Positions 49,035-59,200 of a DNA stretch of 64,000 bases are shown here, piece by piece. Origin of the DNA: Pseudogemmobacter lacusdianii (lineage in GTDB: Bacteria; Pseudomonadota; Alphaproteobacteria; Rhodobacterales; Rhodobacteraceae); assembly GCF_030848395.1 (NCBI RefSeq), contig NZ_JAVDBT010000006.1:1-64000 (forward strand), in the 5' to 3' direction. Numbering within the stretch: position 1 is the first letter of the stretch; every line of letters begins with the position of its first letter. The translations under genes were made by a program, and so were the position numbers. A model generated the notes under the pieces. That model saw only the letters and a program-made list of their open reading frames with translations, made no database searches and was not told the DNA's origin.

Positions 49035-49850
49035 ATGATCGGCGCACGGCCCATTCCTCGGCTGGCATTCGGCCCTGCCCCCTTGGCGGGTGAGCGCATG
49101 CTGTCTGAAGAGCGGGCCGTGGCCTTGTCTTTCAACGGCTCAACCCAAGCGGTGATGATGGCGACGCCGGCGGATCTGGTTGATTTCGCTTATGGTTTCG
49201 CTTTGACCGAAGGCATTGCGGTGCCGACTGAGGTTGAGTCGGTTGAGGTGGTCGAGACCGAGGGCGGCATTGATGTGCAATGCTGGCTGGTGCCAGAGGC
49301 CGAGGCGCGCTTGGCCGCGCGGCGGCGGACGATGGCGGGGCCGGTGGGTTGCGGGCTTTGCGGCATTGATTCCATTGCCGAAGCGGTGCGCGAACCTGAG
49401 CCGGTGCCGCATGGCGGTTTGCGGATGACGCCAAGCCAAGTGATGGCCGCGATTGCCGCTTTGCCGCAGTTTCAGCCTTTGCATGATGTCACCCGTTCGG
49501 CCCATTGCGCGGGCTTTTGGACCGGCGGCGCTTTGGCGGTGACGCGTGAGGACGTGGGCCGCCACAACGCCTTGGACAAGCTGGCTGGTTGGGCTTTGCG
49601 TTCCGGCGCGGATTGCGCCCAAGGCGCGGTGGTGCTGACCTCGCGCGTCTCGATCGACCTTGTGCAAAAGGTCGCAGCTTTGCGCTGCGGCATCGTGATT
49701 GCCGTCTCGGCCCCCACGGCGGATGCTGTGGCTTTGGCCGAGCGCGCCGGCATCACCCTGATCGCTTTGGCCCGCCCCGATAGGTTCGAGGCCTTTACCC
49801 ATACCGATAGAATTGTGACGGAGCCCGCCCATGTCGGCCACCCCCGCTGA
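49035..49850 (+). CDS. fdsC: Formate dehydrogenase sulfurtransferase FdhD/FdsC
   Basis: 271 residues of the FdhD family, with the sulfur-carrying motif CGLCG (VGCGLCGIDS, about residue 103-107) and TREDVGRHNALDKLAGWAL. It transfers sulfur from a cysteine desulfurase to the bis-molybdopterin cofactor and inserts it into FdsA. Begins 3 bases after fdsA; a second in-frame ATG 21 codons later is possible. Overlaps fdsD by 20 bases. Confidence 0.92.
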   Translation: MIGARPIPRLAFGPAPLAGERMLSEERAVALSFNGSTQAVMMATPADLVDFAYGFALTEGIAVPTEVESVEVVETEGGIDVQCWLVPEAEARLAARRRTMAGPVGCGLCGIDSIAEAVREPEPVPHGGLRMTPSQVMAAIAALPQFQPLHDVTRSAHCAGFWTGGALAVTREDVGRHNALDKLAGWALRSGADCAQGAVVLTSRVSIDLVQKVAALRCGIVIAVSAPTADAVALAERAGITLIALARPDRFEAFTHTDRIVTEPAHVGHPR

Positions 49851-50061
49851 GAAAATCATCCGCATGGCGAACCAGATTTCGCAGTTCATGGAGTCAAAGC
49901 CGCATCAAGAGGGGCTGACGCTTTTGGCCGCGCATATCAATGACTTCTGGGAGCCGCGCATGCGCACGCATCTCTTTGCGGTGCTGGATAATGGTGGCGC
50001 GGGTCTGCGCCCCTTGGTGGTGGAAGCCGCCAGCCTGATCCGCCGCCCGGTTGCGGCCTGA
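49831..50061 (+). CDS. fdsD: Formate dehydrogenase delta subunit
   Basis: 76 residues of the FdsD family (KIIRMANQISQFMESKPHQEGLTLLAAHINDFWEPRMRTHLF), a small protein needed for cofactor insertion or stability of FDH rather than catalysis. GGAG precedes the ATG. It is the last gene of fdsGBACD and its stop codon directly abuts the stop codon of the convergent phosphopantetheinyl transferase gene, with no intervening base. Confidence 0.92.
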   Translation: MSATPAEKIIRMANQISQFMESKPHQEGLTLLAAHINDFWEPRMRTHLFAVLDNGGAGLRPLVVEAASLIRRPVAA

Positions 50062-50700
50062 TCAAAGCGCAGCGGCGGTCAGGATGTGACCGCTTGCGAG
50101 GCCCCAGCGGCCCTTGATCGCATCGCCTTTCCGAAAGGGGGCGATGTTTTCGTTGAAGCTTGCCGTGAAGGCCTCGCCCGTCACGGTGATCTTTAGGCTC
50201 TCGAAACCGAAAAGCTGGCCGGAATGGCTGTATTGCGCTTTGTAGGCCGCCTCTTTGGCGCAGAAGATCAGCTTGGCAGCAAGGCCCGGATCGGGTTGGT
50301 CATAGGCCCAAAGCTGCTCACTTTCACTAAGGATCGAAGGCCAGAGGTCGCGCTCTAAACCTTCGGCTTCCTCCAGATCCAAGCCGATCCCCGCCCCATG
50401 CCGCACCGCAGCAAGACAAGCGCTGCGGCTGTGGGTGATCGTGCCGGAGATCCCCAAAGGCCAAAGCGGCGAGCGGTCTGCATGGGCCGGAATGGCGCGG
50501 CCCGGCAGGCCCAAATGCTGCAAAGCTTGCCGCGCAGCATGGCGCCCGGCGGAAAACTCGGCGCGCCTTGCTGGCGTTGCTTGCGGCAATGTCTCGCCCG
50601 GCAAGAGCGGGTAATGCTGGCGCGGATCGGCGCAGGCCAGCGCCACACCACCCAGCAAAAGCCTTTGCGCGAGGGATAGAAGCTCAGCGTTTTCAGACAT
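50062..50700 (-). CDS. 4'-phosphopantetheinyl transferase (EntD/Sfp type)
   Basis: 212 residues. Magnesium and CoA motifs are seen: GIGLDLEEAEG (about 104-114) and FCAKEAAYKAQY (about 149-160), preceded by the EntD-like SGTITHSRSACLAAV. It converts apo-carrier domains of the adjacent NRPS and PKS to the holo form. Its start overlaps the NRPS stop by 8 bases, so it is the last gene of the biosynthetic operon. The length is near the usual 210-230. Confidence 0.9.
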   Translation of the reverse strand: MSENAELLSLAQRLLLGGVALACADPRQHYPLLPGETLPQATPARRAEFSAGRHAARQALQHLGLPGRAIPAHADRSPLWPLGISGTITHSRSACLAAVRHGAGIGLDLEEAEGLERDLWPSILSESEQLWAYDQPDPGLAAKLIFCAKEAAYKAQYSHSGQLFGFESLKITVTGEAFTASFNENIAPFRKGDAIKGRWGLASGHILTAAAL

Positions 50701-53700
50701 CTACACCACGCCGCGCCAAGCGCATCGCGCGGCGCCGCTCCATCGCATCGGCCAAGGTTTCGCCCTGCGGCTGGGGTGGGGTTGCTGCAAAGACTTGCGG
50801 CTGCACAGTCGTAATTGGTGCGGCTTTCGGTCCTTCGATATGCGCCGCCAGCTGTTCGAGCACCGGGAAGCGGAAGATGTCGGTGATCGAAACCTTCGCC
50901 CCTGCAAGGCTTTCACGGATTTCACGATGCGCCTGCACGGCCAAAAGCGAATGGCCGCCAAGGGCAAAGAAATTATCTTTGGCCCCGACCTTCGCCACCC
51001 CCAAAACCCGCGCCCAGATCGCGGCCAAATCCTCGGCCACCGAGGATTTCGGCGCCTCAAAGCCTTGCGCCGCCGGGGCCCGGGCGGCATGCGGCGCGGG
51101 CAAGGCTTTGCGGTCCACCTTGCGGTTCGGCGTCAGCGGCATCGCGGCAAGGGTGACGAAATGCTGCGGAATCATATGCTCAGGCAGCGCGGATTTCAGC
51201 GCTTGGCGTAGTGCAGGATCTGCCGCATGACCGGTCAGATAGGCCACCAAGCGCAGATCACCCGGCGTGTCTTCCCTAGCGATAACAATGGCTTGGGTCA
51301 CACCCGGCTGCTGTTCCAGCACGGCCTCGATCTCACCCAACTCGATCCGATAGCCGCGCAGCTTGACCTGATGATCGGCGCGGCCAAGGAAATCAAGCTT
51401 GCCATCCGCCCGCCGCCGCACGAGATCACCCGTGCCGTAAATCCGGCCCTCGGCGAAGGGATTGGGGCGGTAACGGTCGGCGGTCAGCTCCGGCCGCTGC
51501 CAATAGCCGCGCGTCACGCCCTCACCGCCAATCCAAAGCTCTCCCTCGGCGCCCGAAGGCACCGGCGCGCCCTGCGGGTCGAGCACATAGAGCTGCTGAT
51601 TGGCGAGAGGGAGGCCGATATTGGTCACCGGCTCGGTCTCGGTCACCTCTTCGACCGAGGACCAAATCGTGGTTTCAGTGGGCCCATACATGTTGAAAAG
51701 CTTTTTCACACCTGCCCGGCGCAGGTCTTCCACCAGCCCACCCGAAAGCGCCTCACCGCCCACCAACATGGCCTGAAGATTGGACAAAGCGCTGCGGCTG
51801 TCGGCATTCATCGCCAGCATCCGCGCCATGGAAGGCGTGCATTGCAGATGGCTGACGGAGTGGCGCGTGATCTGCGCGGCGATCGAGAAATCGTCGGCGG
51901 CGAGCCCACCCTGATTGGCGCGGCGCACCACCTCGGCCAAGGCGGGCAGGCTTTGCATCACCGCTTCGGGCGCGATGCCGAAATCGATCAGGCAGGCGAC
52001 TTCAGCCACACCAATGCGCTTCAGCTCTTCCACCCGCGCCAGCGCCTCTTCGACCGTGCCGAAGAGGCCCGAATCGTCGAAATAGCGCTGGAAGGCGAAG
52101 TCGAGAATCGCCGCATTCTCTTCATCCGAGAGCGCCGCAAGGTCGATATCCATCGGATTTGATGCATTTTGCGGCTTTTTGAACGCCGGGAAGGCCCAAG
52201 CGTATTGCTTGACCAAAGCGGCGGCGCTGGCGAGATAGGCTTTCATCGGCGCTTCCGCCAATTGCCGCACCGCAGCGCGGCTTTCACCAATGCAGCTGTG
52301 CAGCATCAAAGTGACCTTGTGGCGCGCCGGATCATGCCCGGCGGCGCGCAAAGCCTCATGGTAAAGCGTGACCTTTTGTCCAACCTCTTCAACGCTTTGA
52401 CCCAAAAGATGCGTCAGCACATTGGCGCCCAAAGCGCCCGCTTCCTTCCAAGTCTCGGGGTTGCCAGCGGTGGTGACCCAAATATCCAACTCGGCGGAAA
52501 CCGGGCGCGGCTGGGTCTTTACGGTGAAAAGGCTGCCATCGGCTTTGGGGAAATCCACCCCCTCCCCGCGCCAGAGACGCCGGACCTGATCGGCGGCGGC
52601 ATACATCGCGGATTTGTTCTGCGGCGGGGCATTTTCGGGCCGCAACACAAAGTCATCGGGGTGCCAGCCCGAGGCGATGGCGATGCCGGACCGGCCATTC
52701 GTTAAGTTATCAATGACCGCCCATTCCTCGGCAATCCGCGCCGGATGGTGCAGCGGCACGACGCAAGATCCGGCCCGAATGGCAAGGTTTTTGGTCACTG
52801 CCGCCACCGCAGCCCCGGTCACGGAAGGGTTGGGATAGGGGCCACCAAAGGCGTGGAAATGCCGCTCGGGCGTCCAAAGCGCGGTGAAGCCATTGCGGTC
52901 GGCGAACTTGGCGCCTTCGAGCAAAAGCTCATATTTCTTGGGGCCTTGGCCATCGTCATTGCCCCAGTAATAGAGGGAGAACTCCATGCCTTGGGCGGAG
53001 GTGATCGGGCCAGAGGAGACTAGGCTTCGGGTCTCATCCGAGGCGATGACGACCTTGAACCCCCGCGCAAGAGTCCAGAACAACTCAAGCACCGAGATGT
53101 CGAAGGAGAGCGAGGTGACGGCGAGCCAAGTGCCGGGTTCCGTGCCGACGCGATCGTCGATTCCGGTGAAGAAATTAACCACGTTGCGGTGTTCGATCTG
53201 CACGCCTTTGGGCCGCCCGGTCGAACCGCTGGTGTAGATCATATAGGCGAGGTCTTGCGGCTGCACCGTGGTTTGCGGGTTGGTCTCGGGCAGCGCGGAG
53301 AGGTCATCATCCAGCGCCAAAAGCTGGACATTGCGGGGCAGTTGTGGGGCGAGGTCGCTTTGGGTGACAATCACCGGGCAGGCGGAATCCTCGGCAAAAA
53401 GCGCAATGCGATCAGAGGGATAGGCGGGATCCATCGGGACATAGGCGCCGCCTGCCTTCAGGATCGCCAAGGCGCCTGCCACCAGATCAAAGCCGCGCCG
53501 GGCGCAAAGGCCGACCAAAGTGCCGGGCGTCACGCCCATCGCGACCAGCCGATGCGCGGCGCGGTTGGCACGGGCGTTGAGCGCGGCATAGCTGAGGCTT
53601 TGGTCCTCAAACACCAGCGCCGGGGCGTCGGGGGTGCGGGCGACCTGCGCCTCAAAGGCTGTGTGCAGCATCAGGCTGCGGTCATGGTCGCGCGGGGTTG

Positions 53701-55204
53701 GGTTCCAGCGGGTCACGGCCTCGTTCAGCTCGGCCTCGGTCAGGGGCGAGAGGGTTGAGAGCTGGGTTTCAGGCGTGGCGGCGGCGATCTGGCTGGCGAT
53801 GTGGTCGAGGCGGGCGGCAAGAGCGCGGGCCTCGGCCTCAGGCAGGCGGGTCGCGTCGAAATGCAGCTTGCCGGGGGCAAGGGTCAGCGCGGTTCCGGGG
53901 ATAAAGCCTTGATCGGAAAGGCCGATTGGCGGGGTTTGCAGTCCCTGCAGGGCGGGGTCGCGGGTGAGGAGGTCCAAGGCCCAGCCTCGAGGTTTCGTCG
54001 CAAGGGCGGCGGTGAGCGTTGCAAGCGCGGGGCCGATCGCCTCGGCCCGCAAGGTCAGCGGCGTCCAATCCGCAAGATAGCCCGGCAGCGGCTGTGCGGC
54101 GCGGGCGATGTCTCCAGAGACCTGCCGCGAGACCCGCAGCATCGCCAAGGCGAGATGCGGCAGAGCGCCCGTGAGCGGCAGGCTTTGCCAATCGGCGGGC
54201 TGCGTCGGGCTGGTCGCCGCGAACGGCAGCGGGTCAAGCGTGGCAAGGGCGTGGCGCTGCGCGCCGTCTTGCGGGGCTTGGGCGCGGTGGGCGGCGGTGA
54301 GGGCGGCCCGCGTTTCGGCATCCAAAGCTGAAAGTTGGCGGGTGGTGACAGTAGTGGGGCAGATCGCGCCGCCAAGGCTTTGGCAGCTGAGGCCGCTCAG
54401 CCGCACCGCACCGCTGCCGCAGGCCACCTCAAGGCCTTCCGCACTGGCGGAAAGCACGGCCCCCGGCGCGCCCTGCCCCAGTGCCTCGGTGGCGCTGCCA
54501 ACGTTCAGGACACGGGTGCCGGTGTCGATCTTTGCCGTGGTCAAAGGGTTCCAATAGCGGCCGTGATCCAGCGCGCGCACCAGCCGGACGACCGAGGCTG
54601 AACTTTGGGTAAAGTCAATCTGGCCAAAGGCTTCTGGGCGGTCGGCCCTGCGGTGCAACTGGCGCAGGCCGGGGGATTGTGCGCGTGGCGTCAGCCCGTT
54701 TTCCAGCTGTGTGAGCACCGCCGGAAAGCTCTCCAACCCCGCCTCGAAGCAGCGGGTGTTGAGGGTCAGCGCCGTCTCGCCCTCGGCGATGGCGAAGCGG
54801 CGCTCCTCAAGAATGCGGCCCTGATCGACGCCGTCTTCGATCAGATGCCAGGTGATGCCATGCTCCGCCTCAGCCGCCAGAAGCGCCCAGACCGGGGCGT
54901 TAAGGCCAGCGTGGCGCGGCAGCGGGCCGTCGTGGAAATTGACCGCGCCTTTGCTCGCGCGGGCCAAAACCGCAGGCGGCAGAACGGTGAGATTGGCGAT
55001 TGAGAGCAGCCAATCGGCCTGCGGCAGGCGGCTGGCGAGATCGGGGCCGGGGGCCTCAACCGCCACGCCCTGCGCCGCAGCCCAAGCGCGGATATCGGGG
55101 GCATCGCTGACGACAGCCGCGATGCGGTGGCCGCGCGCCAAAAGCTGCGCGCCGCATGCGCGGGTCAGGGTTTCATTGCCGATCAGCAGGGCCGAAAAGC
55201 TCAT
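50693..55204 (-). CDS. Nonribosomal peptide synthetase: formyltransferase - degenerate C - A with inserted luciferase-like monooxygenase - PCP
   Basis: 1503 residues from ATG 55202-55204. Residues 1-280 are a methionyl-tRNA-formyltransferase-like domain with catalytic Asn89, His91 (NFHDGPLP) and Asp127 (VDQGRIL). Residues about 330-500 resemble only the C-terminal part of a condensation domain; no HHxxxDG. The adenylation domain has A3 YTSGSTGRPKG (657-667) and A4 FDISVLELF (701-709), is interrupted by an FMN-dependent luciferase-like monooxygenase (about 738-1100), and resumes to A5 NMYGPTETTI (1171-1180), A7, A8 and A10. Pocket residues read by hand, D-I-L-S-L-G-M-I-W-K, are close to the glycine code. 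A PCP (Ser1419 in LGGHS) and a 45-residue tail end the protein; there is no thioesterase. Best read as a loading module for the PKS. Related MupA/Atu3671-type insertions are known. Confidence 0.9.
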   Translation of the reverse strand: MSFSALLIGNETLTRACGAQLLARGHRIAAVVSDAPDIRAWAAAQGVAVEAPGPDLASRLPQADWLLSIANLTVLPPAVLARASKGAVNFHDGPLPRHAGLNAPVWALLAAEAEHGITWHLIEDGVDQGRILEERRFAIAEGETALTLNTRCFEAGLESFPAVLTQLENGLTPRAQSPGLRQLHRRADRPEAFGQIDFTQSSASVVRLVRALDHGRYWNPLTTAKIDTGTRVLNVGSATEALGQGAPGAVLSASAEGLEVACGSGAVRLSGLSCQSLGGAICPTTVTTRQLSALDAETRAALTAAHRAQAPQDGAQRHALATLDPLPFAATSPTQPADWQSLPLTGALPHLALAMLRVSRQVSGDIARAAQPLPGYLADWTPLTLRAEAIGPALATLTAALATKPRGWALDLLTRDPALQGLQTPPIGLSDQGFIPGTALTLAPGKLHFDATRLPEAEARALAARLDHIASQIAAATPETQLSTLSPLTEAELNEAVTRWNPTPRDHDRSLMLHTAFEAQVARTPDAPALVFEDQSLSYAALNARANRAAHRLVAMGVTPGTLVGLCARRGFDLVAGALAILKAGGAYVPMDPAYPSDRIALFAEDSACPVIVTQSDLAPQLPRNVQLLALDDDLSALPETNPQTTVQPQDLAYMIYTSGSTGRPKGVQIEHRNVVNFFTGIDDRVGTEPGTWLAVTSLSFDISVLELFWTLARGFKVVIASDETRSLVSSGPITSAQGMEFSLYYWGNDDGQGPKKYELLLEGAKFADRNGFTALWTPERHFHAFGGPYPNPSVTGAAVAAVTKNLAIRAGSCVVPLHHPARIAEEWAVIDNLTNGRSGIAIASGWHPDDFVLRPENAPPQNKSAMYAAADQVRRLWRGEGVDFPKADGSLFTVKTQPRPVSAELDIWVTTAGNPETWKEAGALGANVLTHLLGQSVEEVGQKVTLYHEALRAAGHDPARHKVTLMLHSCIGESRAAVRQLAEAPMKAYLASAAALVKQYAWAFPAFKKPQNASNPMDIDLAALSDEENAAILDFAFQRYFDDSGLFGTVEEALARVEELKRIGVAEVACLIDFGIAPEAVMQSLPALAEVVRRANQGGLAADDFSIAAQITRHSVSHLQCTPSMARMLAMNADSRSALSNLQAMLVGGEALSGGLVEDLRRAGVKKLFNMYGPTETTIWSSVEEVTETEPVTNIGLPLANQQLYVLDPQGAPVPSGAEGELWIGGEGVTRGYWQRPELTADRYRPNPFAEGRIYGTGDLVRRRADGKLDFLGRADHQVKLRGYRIELGEIEAVLEQQPGVTQAIVIAREDTPGDLRLVAYLTGHAADPALRQALKSALPEHMIPQHFVTLAAMPLTPNRKVDRKALPAPHAARAPAAQGFEAPKSSVAEDLAAIWARVLGVAKVGAKDNFFALGGHSLLAVQAHREIRESLAGAKVSITDIFRFPVLEQLAAHIEGPKAAPITTVQPQVFAATPPQPQGETLADAMERRRAMRLARRGVDV

Positions 55205-55205
55205 C

Positions 55206-56204
55206 TCAATGGTCCTTACCCATAGCTTTCGCGCTGCCACTCCGCCCCACATTCCGGCGCAGATGCCGCAGATGATGCGCTGTAAGGTCTCGCAAATAGC
55301 GCGGCGGATCGCCCCTGTCCTTGGCTTGGATCAAAAGCCGCAGCCGCCACAAAGCGCCGCCCGCAAGCGTTGCAAGGCTAGCCCCCGCCGCATAGGCGCG
55401 CCCGTGGTTCTTGGTGAAATAATGCAGTCGCGAGTCGAGCCAAAAGCGCGGAATGCGCGGCCAGCTTTTCATCCCCGTCGAGACCGAACCGATGTGCATC
55501 ACCCGACTTTCCACAACGTAATCTGTGGGATAGCCAGCCAAGGCCGCACGGCGGCAAAGGTCGGTTTCCTCGAAATAGAGAAAGAAGCGCTCGTCAAAAA
55601 GGCCGATCTGATCCAGCACGGATTGGCGCATCATCAGGCTGGCCCCGGCAAGCCAATCGACACGGGTCGTCTCGGTTGGGATCGGGCGTGCCACGATATG
55701 GCGGGCCAGCAGCTTTGAGACCGGGCCGAAGCGAATTTGGCCTTCGAACTCGGAGAGGATCGAGGGGAAGCGGAAGGCAGTGCGATGCGGATCGCCCTCC
55801 GGCCCGTGGATATAACTCCCGGCAAAACCCGTGGCGGGGTGGGTTTGCAGATGGGTCAGCAGCGCGCGGATCGCATCCGGCGCGGGGAAGGCGTCGGAGT
55901 TCAAAAGGTAGACATAGTCGGGCCTGCTGCCATCGGGCATCCCGGCGCGGATGCCGTGATTGTTGCCCGCCCCAAAGCCGCCGTTGCGGCCCGATTGCAG
56001 CACCCGCACCGCCTGCGGCCCCTTGTCCCAACCGCGCGCCACAACCTCGGCGCTGAGCCGCTCGAACGAGCCATCGCCGCTGTCATTATCAACGATGGTG
56101 AGCGCGCCTTCCACGCCTTGCAGGGCGGTCAGCGCCGCCTCGGCCGCGCGCAGGGTCATCTCGGCGGTGCGCCAATTGAGGATGATCGTCAGAAGGCCCG
56201 CCAT
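55206..56204 (-). CDS. Family 2 glycosyltransferase inside the PKS-NRPS operon
   Basis: 332 residues of the GT-A fold: LTIILNWRTAEMTLRA at the N terminus, IVDNDSGDGS, NGGFGAGNNHGIRAG, the metal-site equivalent LLNSDAFP (about 99-106), GASLMMRQSVLDQIGLFDERFFLYFEETDLCRRA as acceptor/catalytic region. The branch resembles rhamnosyltransferases. A C-terminal basic helical stretch may associate with the membrane. Directly abuts the PKS (0 bases) and lies 1 base before the NRPS, so it is translated with them and probably glycosylates their product, or links the product to a surface glycan. Confidence 0.87.
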   Translation of the reverse strand: MAGLLTIILNWRTAEMTLRAAEAALTALQGVEGALTIVDNDSGDGSFERLSAEVVARGWDKGPQAVRVLQSGRNGGFGAGNNHGIRAGMPDGSRPDYVYLLNSDAFPAPDAIRALLTHLQTHPATGFAGSYIHGPEGDPHRTAFRFPSILSEFEGQIRFGPVSKLLARHIVARPIPTETTRVDWLAGASLMMRQSVLDQIGLFDERFFLYFEETDLCRRAALAGYPTDYVVESRVMHIGSVSTGMKSWPRIPRFWLDSRLHYFTKNHGRAYAAGASLATLAGGALWRLRLLIQAKDRGDPPRYLRDLTAHHLRHLRRNVGRSGSAKAMGKDH

Positions 56205-59200
56205 CTATTCCGCCGCCTGCGCCATGGGGGCCGGGGTCTCGGCCCGCTCGATCACGCCGCGCATCTTGGTGGCAAGGACGCGGACATTGGGTTCCAGCAC
56301 CATGGAATCGTGATCTCCGGGCACTTCAAAGACCTGCAAAGCGGGGGCAAAGCGGGTGAGGTCATTGTCTTCAAAGACATATTCCTTGGCCGAAGAGACC
56401 CATGCCCCGCCCGAGACCTTCCAACGCAGGTCCAGCGGCGGGCGGAAGAGCACGGTGGCGCCTTGGCGCAGGCGCAGATCATAGCGCGGCAAGGCACGGC
56501 GGAAGGCGGCCTCAATCGCGGCATCGTGGAAGGCAACCTCGGCTTGCGCCTGCGGGGCTTCAGCCTGTTGACGCTTCCATGCGGCGCGGGCACGGGCCCA
56601 TTCCAGCAGATACCCCGGCCCCTTGGCGCGCAGCTCTGCCAGTTTAATCAAGGCCTTATCCTTGCGGCTGAGACTGGGCCGCAGCGGCAAAGGCGTGTCG
56701 AGCAAGATGACCAAAGGCACCTCTTCGCCTGCGGCTTCCAACTGCCGCGCGATCTCCCATGCGATCAGCCCGCCCCCCGAGAAGCCACCCAAGAGATAGG
56801 GGCCTTGCGGCTGCACCTGCCGCATCTCGGCGATATAATCGCGGGCGGCGGCGGTGAAATCGTCATGCGGGGTGTCGTCGCCCAAAAGCCCGCGCGCTTG
56901 CAGCCCGTAGAAGGGCCGATCGCCGCCCAAAAGCTGGGCGAGATGGCGCAGGTTCAGCACATTGCCGAACATGCCCGCGACCAAGAAGAAGGGCGCTTTC
57001 GCCCCGCCCTCGCCCCGGTGCATCGGCACCAGATGGGTGAAGCGGCGCGCCGGGGTCGTGGGACGCTCGGCCTCATCCTCGGGCGTGCCGATCTGATCGG
57101 CGATCAGCTTGGCACAGGCGGCAATGGTCGGCGCCTCGAACAGGATCGAGATCGGGAATTCGACGCGGAAGGCCTTTTTCACCATCGAGAAAAGGCGCAC
57201 CGCGATCAGCGAATGACCGCCAAGGTCGAAGAAACTGTCCTCAACCCCGACGCGGGAAACGCCGAGGAGCTCTTGCCAGAAGCCAACCAACCGGCGCTCA
57301 ATCTCAGTCTTCGGCTCGACATAGGCGCTGTCGAGATCGGGGCGCTCGAAGCTTTGGCTTTCCGCGCGCGGGGCTTCCGCCCCAGCGGTTTGGCGCACCA
57401 AAGCGGGCAGGTCGAGCGAAGAGAGGATGACTTGCGGGTTGCTGAGGCCAAGCGCGCGGGCAAAGGCGCGGGCGCCCTCATCAGGCCGGATGCCTTGGCT
57501 GAAACTGTGCATCAGCCGCTCTTCCGCTGGGGAAAGCGGGCGGGCGGTCTCATCAAATTCCAAAGCGCGGGCGTCCGGCGCGGGGAAGGAAAGCGCACCC
57601 TCCAAGCGGCGGATGGTGAAGCCTTTGATCTCAACGCAGACCTCGCCCTCTGGCGTGGCAAGGGTGATGTCAAAGCTGGCGGTGGGGCGATCCGCGCTAT
57701 TGGCGGCGGCATTGCGGATATGGCTGAGGATGCGCGCGGGCAAGGCGCGATAGGCGCGCAGGCTGGTGTAAGAGACCGGCACCCAAAGCGCATCGGGGCG
57801 GTAGCCTTGGATCAGATCCATCGCCCAGCCGGTGGCCAGATCCATCAGCGCGGGATGCAGAAGCCAGCCATTTTCAGGCTCTAAATCAAAGGATTCGGGC
57901 AAGGAGAGCTCTGCCAGCCCTTCCCCTTGGCCTGTCGTGCGACTGGTCAAAACCCGCCAGCGCGGGCCGAAGCTAAGATGCGCTTCCTGCGGGCTTTGCA
58001 GCCCCTCGCCCCGCTCGGGCGCGGGCAGACGCGCCGCAATTGCGCTGGGATCGATGCTTGGCGCAGCCGCGCTTAGCGGCAAAAGCCGGGCCGAGGCATG
58101 CTGCATCCAGCCCCGCCGACCTTGCAGCTCTTGCGCGGAATGCAGGTCGAAACCATAGCCCTCATCGCTGCGCGTCAGGCGGGCGCGGATCTCGCGGGCC
58201 TCGCCCTCGGGGATGTTGAGCGCGCGGAAGAAGGTCAGATCGCGCAGCTCAAAACCGCCCGCCTCGCCTTGGGCGCGCCAAGCCTCGGCGGCGAGTTCCA
58301 GATAGCCGGTGCCGGGGATCAAAGCGGTGCCGTCCTTGGTGCGGTGGCCGTCCAGCACCCAGCGGTCAAAGCCGATCTTGGCGGCGAAGATGCGGTTGCC
58401 AGCGGCGTCAAAGCCCGCCTCATCCAGCATCTGCGCCTTGATCGGCAGGCGCGGGGCCAAGGGGCGACCGACGCGATCGGCAAGGCTTTCTGCCGCCATG
58501 CCAACCCCGGTCCAAATCCCCCAATTCAGCGCCAAGACCTTGGTTTTGCAGCCCTTCCGGCTTTTGGCATAGGCATTGAGATATTCATTCGCCGCCACAT
58601 AATCGATCTGACCAGCGGGGCCGGTGACGGTGGAAGTCGAGGCAAAAAGGATCAGATGGGCCAGCGTTCCATCCGGGAACAGCCGCTCAAGCACTTGAGT
58701 GCCGTGGAGCTTTGGCGCAAAGACCTCTTCCACCTCGGCCGGGGTTTTCGCCAGCAACGGCCCGTCATCGACCACGCCCGCGGCATGGATCACCATATGC
58801 ACCGGGCCAAACCGCGCCTCGCCAGCGTCGCGGGCGGCCTGCATCTCGACAAGGTTCGCCACATCGGCCTGCGCGATATGAAGCGTGCCACCAAGCGCTT
58901 CCAGCCGTTGCAAAGCAAGGATGCGGCGGGCGGTGGGATCATCGGGGCCGAGGTTGGCCAGCAGACGCGGCCAGTCTGCGCGGTCGGGCATCGCACGGCG
59001 GGCGATCAGGGTGATTTTGACGCCGTGGCGGCGGATCAGATCCTCGGCCAAAGTCAGGCCAATGCCGCCAAAGCCGCCGGTGATCAGCACATGCGCGCCT
59101 TGCGGCAGATCGGTTTCCGCCTTTGGCAAGGGCGCGGGCCGCAGGGTCAGCCCGTAGCGCCGCTCGCCGCGCAATGCGGCGAAGGTCGGCGTCGAGATCA

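Noticed and set aside
55737-57884. 715-codon plus-strand frame over the end of the PKS
   Set aside because: Antisense to verified ACP and TE domains; no motif of its own.
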